From positions 110,057,157 through 110,121,156 of the forward strand of contig NC_134089.1 in assembly GCF_000715075.1 (NCBI RefSeq): 64,000 nt of DNA, read 5' to 3'. The notes beneath the pieces were generated by a model. That model did no database searches. It was not told the DNA's origin and saw only the letters and a list, made by a program, of their open reading frames with translations. The position numbers and the translations under genes are program-made. This DNA is from Nicotiana tabacum. Lineage: Eukaryota > Streptophyta > Magnoliopsida > Solanales > Solanaceae. Shown in pieces: positions 22,387-34,114 of the stretch; position 1 is the first letter of the stretch; each line of letters opens with the position of its first letter.

Positions 22387-23164
22387 GGGAATCTTACACA
22401 AATGTCCCAAAAAAGTCCAAACTTACTAACCTCTACCCATTAATCATAGACTTATCAAAACAAGCCAAACACATATAAAAATTAAAAATCCAAATAGATA
22501 AGGTTCTTTCTCTCAAAGAATCACACACAAAGATCTCCTTTCATATTTTTAAACCTGATTAGCAGCATTAGATGCAAGACGGAAAGGAATTTCATGGATG
22601 AGGTAGCAAATAAGGTGATGAAAATACAAAAAAATATATATATACAAGATTCCAAAAATCTAAGTAAAAAAGGCTTTTTTTTCAATGGGTATGGTTGATA
22701 TTCATTGAAAACATATAGATGAGTCAATATACAAAATTTGAGGAAGATTGGAGGTGATTTGGACTGAATTGTTATCAAAATTCGTAGTTAAAATCGAGTT
22801 CAAAAAATTCATCGGAGGGCACATGTATCAAAATGTATCACGCACATATCTCATACGCAGGTATACATGGATATACGTATGATACACATTTAATACAAAT
22901 CTGATACATAATGTGATACACATATTATTTTTCTCATGTTCATCTTCTATTTCGAATTTTAATTCAACTAAAAACTCTACCAAATCATCTCAAAACTCAG
23001 ATTCAAGCTCCCTAAGATGTACCCAATCTATTCCAGTAACAAACGCTCAAAAGAAAGCAAAAATTGACTTTTTTTTTTATGTAAATAGCCAATTAGCTAA
23101 TATTTTATAAATTAATTAATTTTTATAATAAGTTACTTATAATTGGACATAATTAATATTTTCC
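22387..23164 (-). mobile_element. Mutator-like MITE with GTATCA-rich core, copy A
   Basis: This 778-bp element is flanked by the perfect 9-bp duplication TAATAAATA (22378-22386 and 23165-23173). The plus strand starts GGGAATCTTACACAAATGTCC and ends GGACATAATTAATATTTTCC, an imperfect inverted repeat sharing GGRAA and ATGTCC. Segment 22821-22925 holds repeated 'gtatca/tgatac' words. A sister copy of 780 bp lies in opposite orientation at 61766-62545 and matches along its length. No transposase is encoded. The minus-strand label is set relative to copy B, which is called plus. Confidence 0.85.
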
Positions 23165-23173
23165 TAATAAATA

Positions 23174-24002
23174 TTTGAAGACCAACTGACAGAAAAGTCA
23201 AGAACGGGCCGGGGTCCTTTTCACTGTGTTTGGCACACAAACGGGGAATTGGTTTGTGGCTTTCTCTTTCATGTCATTGGCTGGATGGAAGTGGCATCTT
23301 CAGTAACTTGCCTTTATTATGGCAAAGCCAAGTGCCATTCGCCAATTTTTCCTTTAATTTTAAAATTGAATTATATGAGAAGCACCACCAAAATTTATTT
23401 TCCTAAAAGAAAACAAAAAACTAGTTTGATGTTTCATATGGAATATTGGTTTATTCCCATACATGGAAAAAACACATCCAAATTAAATGAACCTGTTGCA
23501 GTTGCAACAACATTTGTATGGGTGGTTTGAAGTTAGATGGTGTTACTTACTCTTTTCGTCTCAAATTATCTATCGTGATTTTTAAAAATAGTTGTATCAA
23601 ATTATTTATCATTTTAAAAGTTCAAGGGTAAATTATTATTTTTCCGATTCTACCTTTAATTATTCTTAAAGAATACAAATACATTAAAAAGAAGAATTAA
23701 TAACATTATTAATTTGGTTGTCGGTTGTAACTATAGTCTAGTGGTTGCAACTTTTCGTGTATGTCTTTAAGTGTAAGGTTCAAATTCTACGATGTTCTCT
23801 TCTTTTATTTCTTCTACTTCCTCCAACTTGACAGTTCATCGCCAAAGGCAATTAACAACAACTATTAGTTTTGGCTTTAGTACAAAATTATCAATATCCA
23901 CAATTATCTTGAAAATATCCACTTTAAAACGGTTTAAATCATGCACACTAACAATATTTTTATTTTAAAAAAACAGTATCAATAGGTAACTTACATTTTG
24001 TT
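23174..24002. other. Intergenic stretch with a probable SINE relic
   Basis: At 23725-23835 there is a tRNA-like pair of boxes ('agtctagtggttgcaac' and 'aaggttcaaattct') with no clear tail, probably an old SINE head on the plus strand. Around 23545-23640 is a piece resembling Stowaway-type MITEs ('ctcaaattatctatcgtg'). No gene is supported. Confidence 0.4.
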
Positions 24003-24007
24003 AATAT

Positions 24008-24627
24008 TGTTTACCCTAAAAAATGATTAACAATTAAACTTATAATGTGATTTTAAGAATACGTGATTTCACTTAATACCAATTGATTAATTTAGAGATA
24101 AGTGATGGGAATTGACAAGAATATAAAACAAACCAATGCTTGGACAATGCCCACAAGCTGATGAACACTCGAGAATAGTGAAATAAGAACAGTTAAAGAA
24201 CAATAAGTTGATGAACAATAAAGAAATATTGTATTGCCTTGATCTGTATGAATGTAAGGTATTTACAAATGATGGGGACCCCTCTTTATATACTAGAGGA
24301 ATCCTAATTGTGGTACAATTCTAATTACGGAAGTAAATCTCATGATTGATACAAATAACCCCCTTGATTTGATCCGTTCCGAGATTTTTGCCGTGATCTC
24401 CGACCAGTTACGGATATTTTGCTTTTCCGTTATTGCGCTTCCGCCTGAAGCTGATCATATCTAGTCTCGATCATCGGGGACCTCGATCTCGATGGGTGCC
24501 TCGATCTCCGAACTCGGTACCTTGTCTTCGTGCTCAGGCCTGACCCATTACGAGGATGACCCTCGATGCAGTTCTCTGGTCTCGAAATAATGGCAAAATC
24601 AGGCAAGCCCAATTTTACCCATATACA
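24008..24627 (-). repeat. 3' LTR of the Tat-clade element
   Basis: Plus-strand TGTTTACCC at 24008 to CATATACA at 24627 (620 bp), clearly homologous to 34144-34739. It is longer because of a small insertion near 24205 ('aagttgatgaacaat'). A TATA box (TATATAAAG on the minus strand) is retained at 24292-24284. Confidence 0.88.
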
Positions 24628-24629
24628 GA

Positions 24630-24644
24630 TAGTCTCCTCATTTC
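24630..24644 (-). other. Polypurine tract next to the 3' LTR
   Basis: Just outside the LTR end the minus strand reads 'aagaaatgaggagact', a purine-rich run at the place where second-strand priming is expected. It is interrupted by one or two pyrimidines. Confidence 0.5.
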
Positions 24645-24826
24645 TTGGAGTGTAATGAGAAGAAACGAACTGAGTCCTCAATTTTGTACATTGACCCATT
24701 ACGGCGTCACCCTCGTGACGTAAGCGGCAAAGGCGACTGAAGCTTCGCGTCTACATAGTTCCCAAGACCATTAATTAGTGTCAGTTAATGGTCAACCACT
24801 ATTATTTTCAAATCGCCATAGCAATA

Positions 24827-24836
24827 TTATAAATAG
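24827..24836 (+). promoter_or_regulatory. TATA box of the antisense gene in the retroelement
   Basis: 'ttataaatag' on the plus strand lies about 170 bp before the ATG at 25003. It is followed by a C/T/A-rich leader typical of plant 5' UTRs. It is outside the LTR and points opposite to the LTR promoter. The spacing suits a start site near 24860, but that is inference. Confidence 0.55.
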
Positions 24837-25002
24837 ATCCTCTTCATAATTTTCTCAAACTTTATTTTCAAAATCTTTCTTAATCTTCAAAGCTCTCCTT
24901 CCTTCAAGTTCCCCAATTCTGCAAATTACTTACGTCCCGCTTGCCAATCCTCTCCTAAAAAAACAAACTTCATCTTCTTCTTTTTTGTTAACTCGCATAG
25001 AA

Positions 25003-27572
25003 ATGGCAGAAGCATCTAAAATCATTCCCCAAAAGGAAAAAGCTTCTTCATCTCGGTCGGCCGGCGATAAAACGCCTATGGAGCCACGCATCGAGGAATG
25101 TGTTCCGGGGTCGTGCGATCTTACCTCCACTTCAAAGTCGAGAAACCCTCTTCGTCCCCTGGCCGATGTGAGCCCATGTCAAGATATATATATGCTCGAT
25201 AACCGAAGGCGATATCGATCAGGTGAAAAAAGATTGCCACTGGGAAAACAAAGAGGTGGTGATTCCTACCCCTGAAGTGGACATCACCACTTATGTAGAA
25301 GGGTTCTTAAGTATTTACACTTACCCCTTTTATGCTGGGTCCCATTGATCCGGTTATTCTCGACTTCTGCCGCCAATATCGAATAACTCTTGGCCAGATA
25401 CACCCTTACTTTTAGAGCATTGTTATCTTGCTCCGATTCTTCGTGAGCAAGGTCGAAGGGATTCCATTTACCCTCGACCACCTCATTAGACTGTATATCC
25501 CTCGTCTCTATCGGGGCAGATTAATAAGGCTCCATCGCCGAGCCAACAAGGTGATGTTCTTGAGTACAGACAAGGACAAGGATCGGGGATGGATGAGTCG
25601 ATTTGTCCGAGTGAGGACCTCCGACATAATACCGGCCGAGAAGATGCCATTCCGCGAGGAATGGAACATGAAGTGTAAGTACAAACCCATCAACATCTTA
25701 TGTTGATTGCTTTATTTCTTTTATCTTCCTTCACCCACATCTTTTCTCACCCACGTCTTTTCTTATGATGTAGCGGTTCCCTGGGTGCCCGGTGCAATCC
25801 CGAACCTCGAAAGTTAGGTTCGGAAGCTGGCTTTAACTTTTACATATGATAAGTGCTCATGGAAAGACTTAGTGAGGGGCCGATGAGAGGCCAAGAATCA
25901 TGATAAGCTTACTCATACGCTTTTGATGTTCTTTTCTGAAATGTTTCTTTTCATTTGTACTTGATTCCCTTTTATGCAGGTCTCGGGGATGTTGCCGAAA
26001 TGAGGCCACCCCCGCCTGGGGAAGAGGAGGCCCCGAAATCGGCTAAGGATAAGAAGAGGAGAAGGGTCTCACCTTCAGATACTCCAAAGCTAAGAAGTGC
26101 AAGGTTCGTAAGTCGAAGAATGACTCCGCCGCTTTGTCCAGCGACGTAGCCTAAAAACTACAAGATGAAGAAAAGGAGAGAGAAGATGCTGACTGTGAGC
26201 TGGTGTCTTGAAAGAGGGAAAGCGTCGAAGCTTTAAAAGCAGTTGAGCCGATGATGGTCAAAGAGGCTCATCTTCGGACCGAGGAGATATTCGAAGATGG
26301 TCCGAGCAAAGTCCCCGAGTCATCGGGGGATGAAGATGTCTCCGAATGTGACGAACAACCGGCGAGTGTACCTGTCCGTCATGACGAACAATCGGTAGGT
26401 GTGCCTGAAGGGTCCGATTCTAAGGCCCTCCGAAAAGGAGAGAGTGCCCCAAGTGTCTTGCTTGGGGCAATCAATATTGATGATTCGCCGCCTCTCCCTA
26501 CATTTTCTGAGGGGTAATTTCGGGAGGCCCAGGCTATGGAGAGCCCCGATGTGAGAACGGCCTGCGAAGGGGATGACTTATTCCGTGGCTGCTTCACGGG
26601 GGTCGATGATGTTTCCGACCTGGATGCATCGATCATTTTTTATGAGGCTCAACGACTCTTGAACCATGTAGATTTCATCTCCCGTTATTAGGTTTACGTT
26701 TGTTTTTATTTCCATTTGTCTGATTTCTTTCCTTTATCCACAGGTTGTGACGCTTCATCGAGAAGCATTTTCCAAATCCCAATCTGAGTTGAACCGGTGT
26801 GAGGCCGATCTCAAAAGGCTTCCTAAGGAGAGAGACGCCCTCAAACTCTTTTATGTGCAAAAAGAAGAGCAGATCAGGGACCTCCGAGCTGAATTGGCGA
26901 CAACTCATATAGAGTAGACCGATCCCATCGAGCAGGTAATTTAAATTTTTGGGAGCTTGACGTATCAATTTGATATTGGCGACTAACACTTAGATCCTGC
27001 AGGTTCAGCAGAAGACCGAAAAGATTGAGCAACTTTGCGAGGAGGCCGAGATGAAAGAGGCAGAGACTTTGGGGTGGAAGCAGAACATGGACCGCCTCGC
27101 CTCAGAGAAAGATACGGCTCGAGCCCAGCTGTCTTCGGTTGAGCGTCAACTCCAAAGCGTGAAGGAGGAGAGCTTGGATCGAGCCAAGAAAATTGAGGAG
27201 CTCGAGGCTCGATTGGCCGCTGAGCTTGCAAAAGCCACATCTGAGGCAGAAAAAGTAAAGGCTGAGGCGGAGGCAGTCATGGCCGTCTACCGAGCTGATG
27301 CTGAAGCCGCTAATGCTCGAGCAAAGAAAATTTCTGATGCTGCTCAGGTTCGATTATCCTGCATTGCCGGTCAAGCTAAGAGCCAGTCCTAGAGAGAGAC
27401 TCTTGAAGAGATTCATGCTTGTGGCTTTGACCTCACGGTCGATATCGAGAATGCAAAAGTGCTAGAGGCCGAAGCCGAAGCTTTCCTCTCTGATGATGAT
27501 GAATCCGAGAGCGCGAGTGGATCCAAGAGCGGAGAAGATGAAGATGAATATAAAGCTCCCGGGGAAGATTAG
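25003..27572 (+). pseudogene. Antisense gene (aORF) of the Tat element: plant-transposon-like domain plus coiled coil, spliced, degenerate
   Basis: On the strand opposite gag-pol, an ATG at 25003 opens MAEASKIIPQ. Further exons follow in shifted frames and can be joined over likely introns 25675-25773 (GTAAGT...TAG), 25903-25979 (donor now AT), 26668-26743 (GTAGAT...CAG) and 26936-27002 (GTAATT...CAG). The first part (25428-25674) carries a conserved block with LYIPRLYRGRLIRL and RGWMSRFVRVRT, seen in proteins annotated as plant-transposon or retroelement aORF proteins. A Lys/Arg-rich linker follows, then a long Ala/Glu/Lys coiled coil (26744-27390) and an acidic tail ending at TAG 27570-27572. 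A frameshift between about 25275 and 25428, stops near 26150, 26515, 26916 and 27390, and the mutated donor make it non-functional here. The function of the family is unknown. Confidence 0.7.
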
Positions 27573-29340
27573 GCACTTAGAATTTTTTTCTTCTTTTTTG
27601 GATTTTTTTGTAAGACCCTGAGTGGTCTTTGTAAATACTTTTGCATATATGAGAGATCCTTTTTATTTCCGATTTGTCTCTGATTTCTGTTTCGTGAAAA
27701 CTTTATTTTGCTTTCACCTTATGAAAAATCTGATATACTTTAGGTCTTGTGAGAAATTTGACTCACTTAGTTGCCCTGTGAAAATTTGTTGAAATCGGAT
27801 TACTGTAGTTTCTGTAGTCGAGTGAGTACTTTCTCGAACTCGGAGTATAAAAAACCCTTAAGTTTTGGTTAAGCGAGGGCGGGTCCTCGAGCTCGATAAT
27901 TTAATGGACCTTAGGCTCTTGAATCGGGCCAATATGGCCTCAAAATAGTGGGTTTTCCCCTTTTTTGGCCTAAAAGTTTAATCAAATAAAAATTTGTTAT
28001 GCCTTAGCATGAGATAAATCTGTACCCATTAGGATTCAATGTTATCAAAAAACTTTGTTATGCCTTAACATAAGTTTGTTCAATTTTGTACCTCTTAAGG
28101 TTTACGAGGGTCGATGTTATCGCAACCCTATGTAAATTTGCCGAGGGTAGCCCTTTTTAATTGGTTTATGAAAATATTTGAAGGCTTGTTTGATTACGGA
28201 ATTCGGACATCTCCTAACCGTGTTAGTTTGGTCGTAAACTTTAACTTGATATATGCCCATTGGGATTGTCTCTCGATTATACTTCAAACTTGTTCGAAGT
28301 ATCAGTCCCCGAGTGGGCTGGCCGTGGCCCATAAAATCGAGGATTGCCTTTTTAAGGTCTTAAGATTTCGAAGTTTAACAATTCGAGCATGTCAATTTTC
28401 GGACGATAGTCCCCGAGTACGGGGTTAATTGCTCGAGCTTTAGTTGTGATTGGCTTTTGAGCCGGTTCTGTAAAATATCGTAAGTACGAAATTGTAAAGT
28501 AGAAATTTCACTAAGGCATGGAACATCTGATAAGGAAAAAGTACTTCTTTCAATAGATCATTCATGCGTACATATTTTGTCATTAGGGCTCGGGCAATCT
28601 ACATGGGCGCAGTTCGTTTGATCGTTTGGCCCTTTATAAAATATCTTATCGAGAAACCCATTGACACGAAGCGTCTTCTTTGAAAACATAACATTCGAGG
28701 GTGATGCCTCCCAGTATTCGAGGTTGATTGTAAAGAAGCCTCGGATATTGTTGAATTGTTCTCAGGTAGCACATAGAATTGTTGTCTCGTTAAAAACCTC
28801 GCCGGAAAAACCCATTTGGGACAAAAACCAATCTAAGGGAAAAAGAGTGCAACGCATGCTTTAAAACTTGAAGTCTTTGTGTTGAAGAATTTCTCGATGT
28901 CTTTGATCGAACACCTATAATAAGTTAGTATATAAAATATAAATGAAAAAGGGGGAGAGTCATACCTTAGCAATAGTATCGTTTGAGGAGTGATATGTTC
29001 CAATTATTTGGTAGTTGTTCGTCGTTCATCGTGCAAGCTTGTAAGATCCCTTTCTGATGACACTGAGGACCTGATACGGTCCTTTCGAATTTGGGTCGAG
29101 TTTCCCCTCGTTTGGATCTCGAGTGTTGAGGGTAACTTTTCTTAGAACCAAGTCCCCTATTTTGAAGTGTGAAGATTAGCTCTTCGATTATAGTATCTTT
29201 CGATTTGCTATTTCTGGGCGGCTATTCGAACGAGGGCGGCTTCACGTTTTTCGTCTTATAATTCGAGGCTTGTGTTCATAGCCTTGTGATTTTATTCTTC
29301 CGTTGTGTATCGAAACCTGACGCTTGGTTCCCCAACTTCG
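27573..29340. other. Spacer between the antisense gene and integrase
   Basis: Mostly non-coding internal DNA of the Tat element. 'tttgtaagaccctgag...ttttgcatatatgag' after 27600 may include the 3' end of the antisense transcript. No conserved domain was recognised. Several phrases such as 'gtccccgag' and 'tgccttagcatgaga/tgccttaacataag' (27992 and 28062) are repeated. Confidence 0.5.
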
Positions 29341-30480
29341 ACCTGTATCAAAGCTTCGGTACCGTACACCAAGAAGAAGGGCATTGCCCCCGCACTGGAT
29401 TTTGACGTTGTCCGATATGCCCAAAGCACTTCGGAAAAATTTCTCTCCATTTCTCCTTAGCGTCGTTCAACCTCTTCTTTAGGTTTTGAATGATGGTTTT
29501 ATTTGTTGATTCGGCCTGTCCGTTCCCACTAGGATGATACAGCATCTATAATATCCTTTTTATTTGTGATCTTCGAGGAACTTCGTTATTTTTCTACCAA
29601 TAAATTATTTTCCATTGTCGCACACTATCTCGGTGGGTATCCCGAATCGGCATACGATGTGATCCCAGATAAAGTATATAACTTCTTTCTTTTTGACTTT
29701 CTCGAAAGCATGTGCTTCAACCCATTTAGATAAATAGTTAGTCATAAATAAAATAAATTTAGCTTTACCTGGGGCTGACGGTAGAGGACCAACGATGTAC
29801 ATCCCCCATTTCATGAATGACCAGGGGGACAGTACTGAATGAAGTCACTCTCTGGGTTGGTGGATTATCGGTGCGTGCCTTTGGCATTTGTCATATTTTC
29901 GGACGAACTCCTTAGTATCTTTTTCCATACTATCCCAATAATATCCTGCTCTGATGACTTTGTGAACCAGTGACTCGGCACCGGAATAGTTCCCACAAGT
30001 GCCCTCGTGAATTTCTCGTAGGACGTAGTCGGTGTCCGTTGGACCCAAGCATATTGCCAACGGCCTATCAAACATCCTTCTGTATAATGTTTCATCTTCG
30101 ACCAATGTAAATCGTGCAACTTTCGTCTGCAGAGTCCTCAATTCCTTAGAGTCTGATGGAAGTTTCCCATTCTTCAGATAAATGATATATTTGTTCCTCC
30201 AATCCCAAGTTAGGCTTGTGGAGTTTATTTCGGCGTGGCCTTCTTCGACCACCGATTTTGAAAGTTGTACGATAGTCCCCGAGCTAATTTCATCATCTTC
30301 GACTGATGACCCTAAGTTTGCAAGGGCATCGGCCTCACCATTCTGTTCTCGAGGTACATGTTGTGGGGTCCATTCTTTGTACCGATATAAGGTTACCTGC
30401 AATTTATCCAAATACCTCTGCGTTCGATCTTCTCGGACCTCGAAAGTTTTGTTGACCTAGTTAACCATGAGCTGGGAATC
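29340..30480 (-). pseudogene. RNase H end and integrase of the Tat element (broken)
   Basis: The first part has the C-terminal RNase H signature EQNGEADALANLGS. A His/Cys zinc-binding region with HEGTCGNYSG and CDKCQRHA-like spacing follows (YDKCQRHAP is visible). The integrase core reads ...IVGPLPSAPGKAKF, then a TNY where family members have an aspartate (TDY), IVCDNGK with the second Asp, and GNGQAESTNK with the Glu. Frame breaks lie near 29840, 29600 and 29345. The Asp-to-Asn change and the breaks leave it inactive. N-terminal RNase H sequence is missing, because the RT connection domain passes directly into the late part of RNase H near 30480. Confidence 0.8.
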
Positions 30481-30482
30481 AC

Positions 30483-31480
30483 TTACAAATATAAGTAGAG
30501 TTGTTTGTACGCTTTTGGAGTATGAAGCAATGGTGGGCTCGAAAGGTACCACTTTAATTCTTCAAATACATGTTGGCATTCCGGGGTCCAAGTAAAATTG
30601 TTCTTCTTTCTGAGAAGTGAGAAGAACATGCAGCTTCGATCAGAAGGCCTAGAGATGAACCGACCTAAAGCAACGATCCATCCTGTTAGCCTTTGTACAA
30701 CCTTAACACTGTCCACTACTGTGATATCTTCGATTACCTTGATTTTATCAAGGTTGATCTCGATTCCCCGATTTGATACTATAAAGCCGAGGAACTTGCC
30801 TGAATCGACCCCGAATGCACATTTCTCGAGGTTGAGCTTCATGTTATATTTTCTCAAGATGTCGAAGGTTTCCTGCAAATATGTTAAATGTCCTCTACGT
30901 ATAGGGAATTAACTAGCATGTCATCAATATAAACCTCTATTGATTTACCTATTTGTTTTTCGAACATTCGGTTTACTAGGCGTTGATAGGTAGCACCAGC
31001 ATTTTTAGCCCAAACGACATTACATTATAGCAATAAGTACTGTACTTAGAGATAAATGAAGTTTTTTCCTGATCCTTCGAGTTCGTTTGTATTTGGTTGT
31101 ACCCGGAGTAGGCATCGAGAAAGTTGAGGATCTCGTGGCCGGCCGTGGCATCGATCATGCGATCGATATTTGGCAGCAAAAAAGAGTCCTTAGGACATAC
31201 TTTGTTTAATTATTTGTAATCTACATACATTCTAAGTTTATTCCTCTTCACTACAACTACATTTGCTAACCACTTAGGATATTTTACTTCCCGGATGGAT
31301 CCTATTTTGAGAAGTTTGGTTACTTCGTCCTTGATGAATGCGTGATTTACCTTGGACTGTGGCCTTCTCTTTTGCTTTACCGATATGAACTTCGAGTCCA
31401 AAATCAATCGATGAGTGGTGATCTTCAGTGGGATCCCTGTCATGTCAAGGTGGGACAAAACAAAATAATCTATATTTTTA
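30483..31480 (-). pseudogene. Reverse transcriptase of the Tat element (broken)
   Basis: Successive fragments on the minus strand show RT motifs in order: WLANVVVVKR and YVDYK (31300-31210), LNFLDAYSGYNQI holding the first catalytic Asp (near 31100), MSFGLK (about 31000), and YIDD at 30931-30920 on the next fragment. The thumb/connection part GKFLGFIVSNRGIE follows. Frame changes separate the blocks near 31205, 30975 and 30890. The catalytic residues remain recognisable, so loss of function comes from frame breaks. Confidence 0.85.
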
Positions 31481-31699
31481 ATAAAGAATTTAATGTGTTT
31501 TTCCCTGAGCTCAAGAGTTAACCCCGTGCCCAGATATACCTTTCAATCGGGCAGGTATTCGATCAGTATGACTTGTTTCATCTTTTCGACCGTTGACTTC
31601 ATGGCATCGGAGTCATCAGGGATTAAGAAGGTTCGAGATATCATGCAATCATCGTCCTCGAAAATTTCCTGCTGTTTCGATCTGGTGGAAGCTGGCGAC

Positions 31700-32530
31700 T
31701 GTGGTTGCTATTTGACCTTCTATTTTTCCTTTGGTTCTTGTCCCTTTATTGATGTGAGAGTCGACAGTGGTATCACCTCCTCGATTGCAAACATCTCTTT
31801 GGCTATTGGTTGTTCGTCGTACACCATTTTGACTCCTTTCAGTGTTGGGAATTTCAAGACTTGATGAAGCATTGAAGGTACTGCCTTCATATTATGGATC
31901 AAAGGTCTTCCGAGCAGCGCATTGTACCTCATATCTCCTTCAATCACGAGGAACTTCATTTCCTGGATAGTTTCGACCACGTTCACTTGCAACATGATTT
32001 CCCCTTTGGTGGTTTCACTTGCCATGTTGAAACCGTTGAGCACTCGAGCTGCAGGCACAATCTGATCTTGAAGGTCGAGTTGCTCTATGACCCTCGATCA
32101 AATAATATTCGCCGAGCTACCTGGATCAACCAACACACGTTTAACTTAAATTTTATTCATAAGGATAGATATTACCAATGCGTCTTTGTGAGGCTATTCG
32201 ATCCCTTCTGCATCCTCATCGTTGAAGGATAAGGTATCTTCTGGTAAGTAGTCCCGAGTACGCTTCTCCCTTGTGATTGTTACTTTGGTGCGTTTAAATG
32301 TCGAATCCTGAGAGATATCGACCCTACCGACAATCATATGAATCACATGATGCAGTTCTTCTTGGTCGTTTTTCTTGTTTGTATCCTTGTCTCTTAAGTG
32401 ATTTTTTGCTCGGTCATTCAAGAACTCTCGAAGATTACCTTCGTTGAATAAACGAGCTACCCCCTCCCTTAATTGTCTGCAATCCTCAGTTCTGTGACCA
32501 TGGGTTCCGTGGTACTTGCACATTTGATTT
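31700..32530 (-). pseudogene. Gag zinc-knuckle end and aspartic protease of the Tat element
   Basis: A Cys/His motif CKYHGTHGHRTEDC lies at the start of the fragment (32520-32480), typical for the gag C-terminus of this clade. The aspartic protease motif follows after two stops: VDPGSSANII near 32120, then a conserved flap-like LLGRPLIHNM at about 31905. The DPGSS form of the active site is usual for the Tat group. Stops near 32194 and 32140 split the frame. Confidence 0.75.
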
Positions 32531-32559
32531 GGATTCCTTTGAGCTAGATTAGTCTACAG

Positions 32560-34060
32560 GGGTCTAGACCACCTAGTATCCTTGATTCGCCCAATGGCTG
32601 ACACAATACCCCGAAGCATCGACACTGAAGTTGTATTTAGATAACTGTGGTGCTTCCTTAGGCTCGACATGTTTATCGAAGCCACTCGTACTCATGAGCC
32701 CTCGGGAATTTTGACCTCGATCATTCCTTCAATCATTTCGAACGGGATTATGCCCCGATACGTTATTCTATGATTTGCGCTATATGGTTGGTACCGATCT
32801 CTGTTCGATCAGAGCTCTCTGTAGATGTCTCTTTGAATCCTGCCTTCGGATCTATTTAGGTAAACGGAACCGGAAGGGGCTCCCAACTGATCATCCTCCA
32901 CTCTGATCTTTGACTGGTACCGATTATGCATATCGGCCCAGGCCACCACTGGATATTCAATCAAATTCTACTTTAGTTGACGTGATGCTACCGAACTTTG
33001 CTCATTCAAAGCCTGAGTAAAGGCTTGGACAGCCCAATCGTCGGTAACTAAAGGTAGGTCCATACGTTCCATCTGAAATCGAGATACGAATTCCCTTAGC
33101 ATCTCATTGTCCTTTTGCCTCACTTTGAAGAGGTTTGGCTTCGTGGTCGCGACCTTTATTGCCCCGGGGTGCGCCTTTACGAACGAATCAACGAGCATGG
33201 CGAAAGAATCGATGGAATTAGGCGGCAAATTGTGGTACCATATCATTTCCCCCTTCGATAAAGTTTCCCCAAATTTTTTCAACAAAACGGATTCAATCTC
33301 ATCATCTTCTAAGTCATTTCCCTTTATTCCGCATGGGTACGAAATGATGTGTTCATTAGGATCGGTGGTCCCGTTGTACTTAGGTATGTCCGGAATACGG
33401 AACCTCTTAGGAATGGGTTTCAGAGCCGCACTTTGAGGAAAAGACTTCTGCATGAACTTCTTCGAATCAAAACTCTTTAGGATCGGGGGTGCCCCCGGTA
33501 TTTGGTCAACTCGTGAGTTGTACGTTTTTACCCTTTTGTCATTAGCCTCGATTTTCTTTTCACCTGATTCTATCCGTTTAGTAAACTCCTCAAGCATTTT
33601 CATGATGGCGGGATCAGTTCCTGTTCCATTATCGTTCAATTTTTCCTACACGGGTTCGACCCTCTGAGCAACTTCCTGTGATGTATCAAGTTCGATTCTG
33701 CTTGGGGCTCGATTCTGATTTTGGAGTTGCGCTATCGCGGCCTGCTGAGTTTGTATCATGTCAAATATCATTTGAAGGCTAATTTCGCCTTCTTCACCAT
33801 TTTGTGTGTTCCGATCGGCTGTCCGGGTGTCTCTGCGGACGCTATTTTCAGGATCGGCGCCTAAATCTCCACGAATGGTGACATGAGAATTGACATCAAC
33901 CGGATCCATGGCCTGTGGTGCGTCAGGATTGATTGGAGACACTCCGTTTCCCGAGGCGACTACGTGCTCGTTTTCGCCATGAAGACCAAGATCAGTGTCA
34001 GTGTGAGTGGATAATACTTGAGGTTTGACATGTTGATTCCTGAAATCAAATATACTCACA
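32560..34060 (-). pseudogene. Gag of the Tat element (broken)
   Basis: The N-terminal part is hydrophilic and contains a short Gln-rich coiled coil (IQTQQAAIAQLQNQN). The retrotransposon-gag core has RFRIPDIPKYNGTTDPNEHI, EMIWYHNLPPNSI and LREFVSRFQMERMDL (33450-33050). In-frame stops at 33646-33648 and near 32965 interrupt it. The true start is uncertain because upstream LTR/leader sequence is also open. Confidence 0.8.
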
Positions 34061-34114
34061 AGAAGAAGCGTAAAAGTAGTGTGTGTTATGAACGTTAAAA
34101 TATTAAGCAATCAC

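Noticed and set aside
33107..33667. Plus-strand frames of 70-110 codons opposite gag
   Set aside because: They are complements of the gag reading frame. The genuine antisense gene of this element lies at 25003-27572 and has conserved domains.
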